Assembly: GCA_049999805.1 (NCBI GenBank) | Contig: JBNGIO010006255.1 | Span: forward strand, 1-27,399 | Origin: Folioceros fuciformis | Lineage: Eukaryota; Anthocerotophyta; Anthocerotopsida; Anthocerotales | Length of the DNA stretch: 27,399 nt | Direction of reading: 5' to 3' | Shown: piece after piece, positions 1 to 8,855 of the stretch | Position numbering within the stretch: position 1 is the stretch's first letter | How the letters are laid out: each line of letters opens with the position of its first letter | Made by a program: the position numbers and the translations under genes | The notes under the pieces: generated by a model | What the model was told of the DNA's origin: nothing | The model's input: the letters and a program-made list of their open reading frames with translations, nothing else | Database searches by the model: none

Positions 1-604
1 CCAGGGTGTAGGGGCTTGCCCCTAGCTCTTGATTGTAAAGGATGTGTTTTCTCTCGACCTGTCCACTCTTGTTCCTTGCTTGGACAAGTGCTGTAGGCCG
101 GCCATGTCTCATGGCCTCTGGTAAGGTTATGAGGAGGAGATATCCAAGAGGGGAGTGTGTTCCCTTCTTTCTTTTCTTTGGGGTTAGTCTAGTGACTCTT
201 GCCGGGTAGGAGGAGTCAGTAGGGAAGTGTAGAAGGTAGTGGTGTCATTGTTAGTTGCTGGTGTTGGTGTTGGAGTGAGAGAGTGAGTGAAATGAGTGAG
301 GGAAGTCGCAGATCTAAGAGGTTAGGGTCGTTGTAGTGACTGGAGTGAGTTTGTGGGCACCGAGAGAGGTGCAGCTGACCGCCGGACAGCGAGGCCTGTC
401 CTACGCCTGATCGGAGCTGGAGGGGAGCCCTCGAATCCATCATCGAGTTCATCAAGCCCGACCCTCCATCCACAGCAGCAAGGAACCCCATCGCTCCTTC
501 GTGGGAACGAAACCCAATGTCTCAACGACAGTGGGATAAGTGTGGCCACTAAAGGTGGAACCCGTTGGCAATCAGTGCCCAGGGTTTTGCCTCCATAGAG
601 GGGC
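1..604. other. Unassigned repeat-region leader segment
   Basis: I recognise no gene here. The stretch has T-rich and G-rich tracts and a GTGAGAGAGTGAGTGAAATG simple-sequence patch near 275-295. A short plus-strand frame from an ATG at about 292 begins with a basic Ser/Arg/Lys-rich peptide and stops after about 14 codons. That looks like a retroelement leader or a gag start, but there is too little to assign it. Another frame, about 353-598, is Pro/Ser-rich and has no recognisable domain. The segment abuts the Copia remnant at about 605. It may belong to a different element that the Copia copy inserted into or was deleted against. I found no LTR pair. Confidence 0.25.
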
Positions 605-2081
605 TCCTTGTAACAGTCCTACTTAGATAGATCAACAAGTTTAGAGCGATTTGCATACCCCAGGCAGGCGTGCCAAAGTTTGGCATGTTGGGCTGTTGTC
701 AAAGGACCAACAGTTGTAGAATTAACTTGTTCACGACAGATTCAAGTGATATCTAGACGATACAATTCTGATTCTAGAACAGCTTGAAAAATGCAGCGAA
801 AAGGGGAGCTGCGATAGGCAAAGCAAATAGTGGTTCCTAAGACTGTAAGTATCAAATCCTTCATTTGCATTATCCTACTAAGTGACATCAGATTTTTGGC
901 CATCTTAGGCACGTAGAGAACATATGGTAAAACTAAGATGGTATCATCATGAAGTGGGAACTTACAGACTCCTCTACCATGTATGTGCAGATTGCTGGAG
1001 ATTCATCACCCAAAAAGACTTTTTCAGAAATACTAGTAAGCGTCAAGTTAGTGAAGTGGGACTCATCACGACAAATGTGAGCTGTGGCACCACTATCAAG
1101 GTACCAACTATCTACCTCACTTGTGTGAGTGCTCAAGCAGACTGTCAAGATTTTCACTACTAGCTTACTAGGCTGAGGTTCTGAAACCTTATCTTTGGAT
1201 TGTGATGTGGTGTGTGCAGTTGCAAGTCGAGGTGTTGCTCGTTGAGGCTCCCCGGCTTTCTTCTTTCTGCACTCTCTGGCCCAATGCCCAGGAGTCCCAC
1301 ACCAATTGCAATTACCTTGTCTCTTTGAAATGAAAGGATTGGTAATGTTGCGCTGAGTAGGTGATTGACCTCTCCCTCTACCTCTTGTGTTGAAACGACC
1401 TCCTCTTGTCGCAGAAAATACTTTGTCTGTTTTAGAACGCTGTCCCCTTGATGACATCCGGCGGCTCATCTCCTCTTGGTAAAGAGCCCCAATGACATCT
1501 GTGAGCTTGACATCTTGGCCAGCAGTTCGAATGGGACCGTTCTATGTGGTGACAAATGTTTGGTAACGGGGAGGTAGGCTGATGAGAAGATGAGCCACCG
1601 CATCCACTATTTGCATAGTTGTGCCAAGAGCAGCCATTTGGGCACGCAAATGCCGAAATCGACTGGTGAATGCTGCAACAGAATCTCCTTCCTTCATGCG
1701 CAAGGTATAAAATTGCTACCTTATTGCGCATAAGCTCATCATGGTTTCAACTTTGTAGGTTCCTGCAAGCTTATCCTAAATTGCTTTGGCATTGGTGAGG
1801 AAATCTACTTCGGGGACAAGATCTGAATCAAGCCCATTAACAAGCAAGGCCATGGCAATTCTATTAAGCTTATCCTATGTATCCTTCTGTGCTTGGGTAA
1901 TGGTAACTCCTGCTATTGTAGGATGAGAGGGGGTGCCTGGATCCGGATCAGATCCATCAACCACCTTCCAGACTCCACAAGCAAGCAAGGTTGATTTCAT
2001 CCCAACACTCCACATGTCATACCTAGTGCCGTTAAATCTGTCTTTATCCTTAAGATCAGATGTAAAAGTAGGTGTGGCCAT
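605..2081 (-). mobile_element. Decayed Ty1/Copia gag-protease-preintegrase remnant
   Basis: This is the 5' coding part of a Copia-type LTR retrotransposon, read on the minus strand. It starts at an ATG at about 2081 with a Gag frame (MATPTFTSDLKDKDRFNG). The UBN2-type capsid region follows, about 1500-1900. A CCHC zinc knuckle (C-x2-C-x4-H-x4-C) lies at about 1269-1310 and an aspartic protease motif (WYLDSGATAH) near 1095. A GAG-pre-integrase segment (LWHACLGYANRSK) sits near 620-690. The Gag-protease frame is constant but carries in-frame TAG codons at 1875, 1776, 1716, 1542 and 933, and shifts frame near 933. The integrase core, reverse transcriptase and RNase H are absent. I saw no LTRs or tRNA-primer site. 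Clearly non-functional. Confidence 0.85.
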
Positions 2082-2404
2082 GACTGTGTGTTTGCAGGAG
2101 GATGAAGAAAAGTGCGACAAGGGAAGGAATTGCAAACTAACAAGAAGGTATGTCCAAAATCTATGTGACCATTCAAATCTAAGTAAATGTATAAAAAGAA
2201 TATGAAAGGTGCCCTAATTAGGAAAACTGTCCTAAGTTCTGAAAAACGTGCCCTAAAAACTAATAAAAGTGTTCATGGTATTTTTCAGATGGCACGAGAG
2301 GAGCCAAATAACCATTTCAATTGCCGATTGGCGGCAAAGAAGAAATTGAATGAATTGCAACAGATCTCAGGCAAAATCAGTGAATCCCTTGCTCTAGCAT
2401 GATA
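2082..2404. other. Junction between two retroelement remnants
   Basis: This is about 320 bases between the antisense Copia Gag start and the point where Gypsy reverse-transcriptase homology begins. I recognise nothing in it. It is AT-rich, and an open frame at 2187-2402 has no family resemblance. If either element were intact, a Copia 5' LTR or the upstream Gypsy gag, protease and reverse transcriptase would be expected here. Neither is visible, so deletion at the junction is likely. Confidence 0.3.
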
Positions 2405-3400
2405 GTAAGATAGCATATTTGGGACATTTTATAGTGCCTAGGGGTACAGCACCATCTAATGTTAAGGTTGAAGCGACAGCAAAAATGATGCCACCTTCAG
2501 ATATGAGAACTTCCCGCTCCTTTCTAGGATTGGTAAATTATTATCGCAATTTCGTGGCAAACCACGGTGTGGTGGTAAAACCAATGACAATGTAGTTAAA
2601 GAAAGGTGCAGTGTGGGTTTGGGGAGAAGATCAGCAGAGAGCGTTTAAGGAGATAAAGGACATTTTGATGAGCAAGCCTTTATTGACAAGACCCAATTTT
2701 GACAGAAAGTTTAAGTTATATATAGATTAGAGCAAACTTGGTCTGGGAGCAATGCTGGCGCAGGATGATGAGAGTGGGGTGGAGCATGTGGTAGCGTATG
2801 CAAGCAGGAGTAACAATTCTGCAGAGAGAAATTATTCCTCATATCATGGGGAATGTTTGGCGCCGGTATGGGTAATATCGCATTTTAGGCCTTATTTGTA
2901 TGAGGCTCAATTTGAGTTGGTGACGGATTATCAACCTTTGAAGTGGTTGATGAAGAGTGAAAAGTTGACAAGAAAGTTAGCAAGATGGGTACTTATTTTG
3001 CAAGAGTATAATTTTTCTATTAAGCATAGGGCGGGAGTGAAACATGCAAATGCAGATGTGTTGTCAAGGAATCCATTAGGAAGTTCAAAGGATTCTACAG
3101 TTGCCAGGCAAGATTTTGATAAGAATGTTAGGGTTGACTGTAATCTGGTGGTGTCCACATGGACAACGAGTGCATACTTGGTGAATTTGGTGGAGTTGGG
3201 AGTTCCTTCGGTGTCAGTAGATGTGTGGGAAGATAAGAATACGTTAGAGAGGGTGATTACAGGTGGTAATCAGGAGGCGTTAACTGTGAAGGAGAATGAT
3301 AGGGTGACAAAGCGAAGTAGGAGATATGTATGGGTTGACAATAAGTTATTGTTTAAGGATAACATGAAGGTGGTACCAAGACCTGAAGAAAGAATGAATT
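2405..3400 (+). pseudogene. Gypsy pol: RT C-terminus plus RNase H, decayed
   Basis: This is the 3' half of a Ty3/Gypsy reverse transcriptase followed by RNase H. The RT thumb/connection signature RSFLGLVNYYRNFV lies at about 2514-2555. The RNase H-like segment includes AYASR and an ELVTDYQPLKWL block, near 2794-2950. The frame is open from about 2401 but has TAG stops at 2593-2595 and 2728-2730. At about 3395-3402 homology moves from this frame to the next one. The RT catalytic YxDD region and everything upstream are missing, so the copy is 5'-truncated. A retroelement of this kind copies its RNA into DNA in cytoplasmic particles; this copy cannot. Confidence 0.85.
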
Positions 3401-4300
3401 TTGGCAAAAAAGATTCAGTTAGGACATTTTGGCACAAAAAGAACATTGAGTTTGCTCATGAATAGTTATTATTGGAAAGGAATGATGGATGTAGTTGAGA
3501 AGGTGGTGTCTACTTGTGAGGTTTGTGATAGGGTGAAGGCAAGTTTTTCAGGCAAAACTTCTCAGCTTCATCCGCTGCCTATTAGGGGGATGTTTTATAG
3601 GTGGAGTTTGGATTTGGCTGGAGAGTTACCAGTCACGTGTAAAGGTTTTAAATATGTGTTGGTGATGATAGAACACTTCTCTAAATGGATAGTTTTAGTG
3701 CTTTTGAAAGAGAAGAAGTCACATGGCATTAAGAAAGCATTTCTTAATCATGTGTTGAGTGTTTTTAGGGCTTGTGCAAAAGTTTTGACACATCAAGGTA
3801 CTGAATTTATGGGAGATTTTGATGAATTTTTAAATGAGTATCTTATTGATCATAGGGTAACTTCAAGAAATCACCCGGAGGCTGATGGTTTGGCAGAAAG
3901 AATGGTACATACATGTAAGAGTGCTTTGAGAAAATATTGTTTGGTAATGGACAAGAGTGAGTGGGATTGGATGTTGCCATTTCTTGTGATGGGTTATAAG
4001 ATGAGTAGGCAAGCATCGCTGGGAAAATTTTCATCATACATGCTGTTGTTTGGGCATAGACCATAGCTATCTGAGATGTTAGAAGACAAGGTGAATGCTA
4101 TAGTGGATTTGGACGATCCTAATAAATGGTTAAAGATAGTCACACATAGAGCGGAGTTGCTTAGGAGGATATTGCCTATGGCAATGGATAATCTGTTAAT
4201 AGCTCAACATAGGGATGAGTTAAGGTACAAGAAAACAAGGAGTGGACATTTCAAGCCTAAGGTGAAAAAGTTTGAAGTTAAAGATTATGTATATTTGTAG
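3401..4300 (+). pseudogene. Gypsy pol: integrase, decayed
   Basis: This is the integrase part of the same pol, in a frame one step different from the RNase H part. It shows the N-terminal HHCC zinc module (a GHFGTKRT block, then CEVCDRVK) and the rve catalytic core with WSLDLAGEL holding the first Asp. The second catalytic position reads LTHQGTEF, with His where the family has Asp. The third motif is HPEADGLAER. In-frame TAG stops lie at 4064-4066 and 4298-4300. The region after the core (QHRDELRYKK ... VKDYVYL) is the usual Gypsy integrase C-terminal segment. The enzyme would insert element DNA into the host genome; the lost Asp and the stops make this copy dead. Confidence 0.85.
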
Positions 4301-4660
4301 AGGAAGACAATGACAACCATTGATACAAGTGTGAGTAGGGTAATATTAAGGGTGAGAAGCGTGAAGTTGAATGGAATTCTGGAGTTGGAGGGAAAGGATG
4401 GTACAACTTGTTTGGAACACATGAAAAATTGTGCACCATGTCATTTACCTCACTTGAACTCGATAATTGATGTGCAAGCTTTTGTGCTAAGGAAGGGATT
4501 TGCTTGTACAGGTTGTGGAGATTCTGGAGGTGATCATTGCATATTGTTGTGCGATAGGTGCAATGATGGGTAGCATACTTTTTGTTTAGAGCCTCCACTA
4601 GAAGCAATGCCAGATAGGCAATGGTTTTGTCCAATGTGTGTAGCGGTTGACACATTGTGA
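4301..4660 (+). pseudogene. Gypsy pol C-terminal extension with PHD-type zinc finger
   Basis: This continues the integrase frame past the TAG at 4298 and ends at a TGA (4658-4660). The first 60 or so codons resemble the post-integrase beta-barrel of some Gypsy elements (a GILELEGKDGTT block and a NCAPCHLP motif). A cysteine-rich module at 4505-4639 follows, with spacing C-x2-C-x11-C-x2-C-x4-H-x2-C-x14-C-x2-C. This is the C4HC3 pattern of a PHD finger, including LLCDRC and the PPL and WFCPMC flanks. The conserved Trp just before the His is a TAG (4571-4573). PHD fingers usually bind histone H3 tails, so a targeting role in the ancestral element is an inference. A RING finger is less likely, given the C4HC3 order and the W-F-C-P motif. 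Confidence 0.8.
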
Positions 4661-4740
4661 GGGGCAGTATGTTCAGCATGTATGAATTTTGATGAAAAGT
4701 TTGTTAATCTATCTTACCAACGAAAGATGGTCAGCAGATT

Positions 4741-4753
4741 AAGGGGGGGAGTG
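4741..4753 (+). other. Polypurine tract of the Gypsy element
   Basis: AAGGGGGGGAGTG lies 80 nt after the pol stop. Its place and composition fit the plus-strand primer of a Ty3/Gypsy element, so the 3' LTR should begin just after it, with a TG at about 4757 or nearby. No second LTR copy was found in the window, so the boundary is inferred. Confidence 0.5.
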
Positions 4754-4766
4754 AAGGTGTCGCAGT

Positions 4767-5058
4767 GAGGGAGGAGGAGTAGAGGACAACTATTCCTTTC
4801 GTCCATCTCGTGTGCAACAAACCACCAAAGAGTGGCATGGTGACCAGTAGCCTAGGTGTGCACGACAGAGAGGAAGCACCCAAGGGAAGGCATCCAAGAA
4901 TTATAAGTGTGATCACTGTATTCACATCGAGGGAGGAGGAGTGGAGATAAGCTACTCCTTTCGTCGATCTAGTGTGTAGTAAACCACCAAAGAGTGGTAG
5001 GATGACAAGTAGCCTTGGTGTGCACGATGGGGAGGAAGCACTCAAGGGGAGGCATCCA
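4767..5058 (+). repeat. Two-copy 130-nt tandem repeat in the presumed 3' LTR
   Basis: Two homologous units, 4767-4896 and 4929-5058, each begin GAGGGAGGAGGAGT and end GGCATCCA, with a period of 162 nt. Both contain AAACCACCAAAGAGTGG and GGTGTGCACGA. They differ by scattered substitutions, so the duplication is old. The position directly after the polypurine tract suggests U3 of the 3' LTR, where tandem repeats often hold enhancer or promoter elements. That role is inferred. Confidence 0.8.
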
Positions 5059-8000
5059 TATGCACTATTGCAAGAATATACGCGTACATCATATAGGGGC
5101 TGGCCACCATATATATACATGAATATATGCTAAGTATATAGAATATATATGTGTCTTCGGAGATGTCTAGGGCTAAGTTCAGATGTTGAAGGGCAAGACT
5201 TCTTGAAGAACGACAGATGCTATGGACCAAGCAATTAATGGAAAGAGAAAGCTCGCATATGATGACCAAGTAAAGGTGCATCTTGAATATAAGAGTAATG
5301 ACACAAAGTAGTTTGCAAAGAAGATGAGGTTGACCATGTCGGCTCCCAAATATTATAAGGGTCAACGTGATTTAGAAAAAAATAGTTCATGGTTTTGCTC
5401 TTTGGAAGCAGGCTTAAGAAGTGGGCTGGTGACATAGTTGCATTGATAAATTCTTGTGAGTTATTAAAGCAACAAATGCGATACTCAACAATTATGCTAA
5501 AGAAGCATCAACATCAAGAAAAAGGATTTGAGATCTCAAAGTAGATCTAGAGATAAAAGATGAGTTATTACCACGGGCAAGGTTATTCTAACTTTTATAA
5601 AACATAACTTTTTGCCAACAACATAACATAATAAAATTACCCTAAAGACAAAGCTCCAAATGTATTCATCCTTACTAATTCTTAATGTTCATACCATATG
5701 GAGTGACTTTAGTTAGAGACATTCACATTAGAGAAGAGTTTCTCTCTCGAAACTCGATGAAAGACATTGTTGACATCCTACAAAGAGGCACAAAATAATT
5801 AAAAGATGTTAAAATTAACAAAAAATTGATGGGATTTTCTTGAAACCCTCCTTGGAGGACCCCTTTTATTTTAAACATCGTTTGTGAAAAGAAGTGCTTA
5901 GGTTTTGAGGTCCAGTCGTATGTTCACTACGTAAGAAGAACCTCACTAATTAAGAAACCAAGATCCAATAACCCAAACTGCCGTACAAGGCTTGACCAGA
6001 CACTTGAGATTGGTTTGTTGTATGCTATCTCTCGTTAGTTGCCCACGAAACAGCTACCATTCTTTGCAAGAGTAAGGTTCTATTTCATAATAGCTGTCAC
6101 AATGATTTGATTTAATAGAAGCTAACTTGGTTGCTTTTGTTTACACGTTATTGAATCCCCGTTCTTTTGAAAAAGAGCCTAGCTACTCTTCATATTATGC
6201 ACTATATTGGGTTATCTTTGTTTACATACACTAACTCATTATACACTCACTNNNNNNNNNNTGTGTTCTTCCACCGCTGATCATGCCGATACATGTATAA
6301 TTATATTACACTACTGTGAAGGAATTTCTTGGGTGTGCAATTGTAGCTCATAAAGGAAAAATAATGTGTAGAAGGTAGCTTGGGCTACATGCAAATGAAC
6401 ACCTTAGGAGAGTATGAAAGCTACTTAGGGTTTCAGCTACTGGTGGTGTTGGGGAGGTTATCCTCCCCCATAGTCATCTCCATACTTGAATATGGGAGCT
6501 GAAGTGGCGGGAGTCTATTGTGTGTGCTACATCTTGCCTCATAGAAGCGAAGGAGAGGGAGGTCACCTCCCGGTCCTAATGGTCAAGACCAGGCAACTGC
6601 TATGGAGGCCGAGTCTAGCATGTTACCCCTCCTCAAGGAGCTATGGTAGGTAGTGGGTAAGAGAGGTTAGAGTGGGTCCTTAGCTTAAAGCAACTGGGAG
6701 ACCATTGTAGTGTCTAAGCGTATGGACCAGTCACTTACCTTTGAGCTATTCGAGAAGCAACCCCTAAGCCACTTGGAGCAAGAAGCAGTCCTTGAAAGGG
6801 ACTTAACCCTGAGAAGAAAGTGAGCATGTAAACCTTTCGTTGTCGTCTACAAGTATCCCTCCCAAGGTGAGGGTAACCATATGGTGCTTTTTCCAAGCTA
6901 GCTTGCCTAACGCCAATCGATGGGACAGATTACTGGTGGCTATGGGGAAGGAATGATGTATACTATGCAATGTTGCCACCCCCTACTAAAGCCAACATCT
7001 TTTCTTTTAGTGCGATTATGCGCAAGGTGTCTGGAGTGAAGTTGGTAGGTGGTCACATAAGCTCCTCCCCGAGAACAACCTCATGGTCTCGGAGCAAATG
7101 ACCTTATTTAGTTTAGATGAGGTTTTTGGCCGACCACTGCTCTAAAGTTAGTGGTCGAGGGTGGAGTGGTCCTCCTTACTTTTTATCCCTCTAGTTGAAA
7201 TGGATGTCGTTGGTTTATGGTGAGAGAGACAAGTAATGCTCTACTATGGCATATTTGGGAATAGGTTTTGGTGGTTGCTGCCAGCATACAAACATTTACT
7301 CCTACAAAGTTCAAGCGGAAAGAGTAGAAATGAGCTGGCTTTCTCGAGCACAACAACCAATGAGATCATTCCTGTTCTTAAGGCAGGTAAGGGTACCTCC
7401 CCACCTAGGGCATGGTGAATCGCCCAAATAATAGTATAGGTAGAGAGTCGATCATTGCTTATGTCTAGGAGCTAGCTATAAACGCTAACTCCATAGCTCA
7501 GCCGCTAATGCTTCGCGTTTGTAATCCTCGACGTAGCCTCTTGCTGTTTTAATTTGAATTCTTTTCTTCGTGAAAGAAAAAAGAAAATAAAAGAAACACA
7601 ACTGTAAAAGAAGAAGAACTTTATTTAGTTCCTCGTTGTAGTAAAGTTATTAAGTTTCATTGTTTAATTTAGTTTAAAGAAATGAGTTCATCTATTATGT
7701 AGAATTCTTGTTCTTCGTAGACTAATATATTTGCTTACATTACATAAGTAATAAGTATTTATTTAAATAAGACTTAAACTTCTCATTCTACTAGAAAGTT
7801 GAAAGTAAGTAGTTTTTCACCATGACACAAGATAATCAAAAGCCCATTGAGAGGCCAATTAAGAGTGAAAGGCAAATGGACAAAGAAAAGGTCTTGTAGA
7901 TTAAATAAAACGACTCAAGAACTATACTATGTAAGGCAACCAAAATGCAAAGCTAAACGGTACCACACAGAATTAGGTGGTGTGCTCACTTGCTTATGTA

Positions 8001-8400
8001 CAATGCTTCGTTTGCAAGTTTCAAAGCATTGAATCAAGGAACTTCATATTTCTCTATGTAGGAGATCCAATATTGATTTTTGAGACTGTCCTAAGGTAAT
8101 ATATTAAGATGCAAGAAGCAGAAGGGCATAACTAGAAGGTAACATTTGCAAATCTTCTAAAAAGATAATCTGAAATGTAATTTCATAGTGGTTTTTGTTT
8201 CGGAGGATTTTAAGTACCTTATGTTATGGTAGTTTGATATACATCTCCAAATAATTGTAATCTGCAATAAAAATCCAATGAATTATAAGCTTGAAATGGA
8301 ACTGAGCAGCAGCGATGTCTCCATAAGTGACGGGCGCGAAGGAGTGGAATTACAGCCCGCCCGCCCTTGTAATCCAAAACATAACACGGGCGCTCATCCA
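5059..8400. other. AT-rich intergenic/repeat DNA, no gene recognised
   Basis: This is about 3.3 kb without a supportable gene. A decayed, stop-riddled segment at about 5180-5560 could be an old element, but no domain is visible. The stretch 6400-7460 is less AT-rich, has short palindromic patches (for example GGGAGGTCACCTCCC near 6557) and only short open frames. 7540-8280 is strongly AT-rich with A-runs. A 10-base N gap lies at 6252-6261, so 5' and 3' parts may not be truly adjacent. Confidence 0.4.
6252..6261. other. Assembly gap (10 N)
   Basis: Ten consecutive N. This marks a scaffold join of unknown or nominal size, so distances across it should not be trusted. Confidence 0.99.
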
Positions 8401-8408
8401 TATAAATC
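8401..8408 (+). promoter_or_regulatory. Candidate TATA box of the helicase gene
   Basis: TATAAATC follows a shift to more GC-rich sequence and lies about 455 nt before the helicase ATG. A transcription start about 30 nt downstream would leave a 5' leader of about 425 nt that contains several short upstream ATG frames. A possible leader intron (GTAAGG at 8777 to a CAG ending at 8839) is also visible. Confidence 0.4.
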
Positions 8409-8855
8409 TGTCTGCTCTTCGTGTGTGGATGTTAAGGATGCTAAGGCGGAGTCTGTAGATGTAACCCCCTAGGTAGGAGAGGCGCTGCTCCCCCCTTGTG
8501 GATTCCGAGCACGAAGGGTTGAAAGCGGTATACTTGGCGCTTCCCGGCTGCCGTGCCGTGCCGCACCGTGCCTGAATGTCTTGGGTCTACAGGGCTGGCT
8601 GGCGCTTGACAGCTTACCAGGAGCTGGGCTGGACTCTTGACAGCTTTGTCTCAAGGCTTTTTCCTGCCCGCAAGCTGCGAGTCAAGTCAAGAGCGTGCTT
8701 CTGCATTGCAACCGCACATTCCGAACGGCGCAATTGCCTCCACTTCACACGACTTAATGGGCTAATGCCATTGAACGTAAGGCTTTTGCTACCAGTTGTC
8801 ACCAATTTCTTGAATCCTGCACGTCATATCTAGCGGCAGGTCAAAGACGCAGCTC

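Noticed and set aside
4200-4660. Chromodomain at the Gypsy pol C-terminus
   Set aside because: No chromodomain aromatic pattern is visible; the cysteine/histidine spacing fits a PHD finger.
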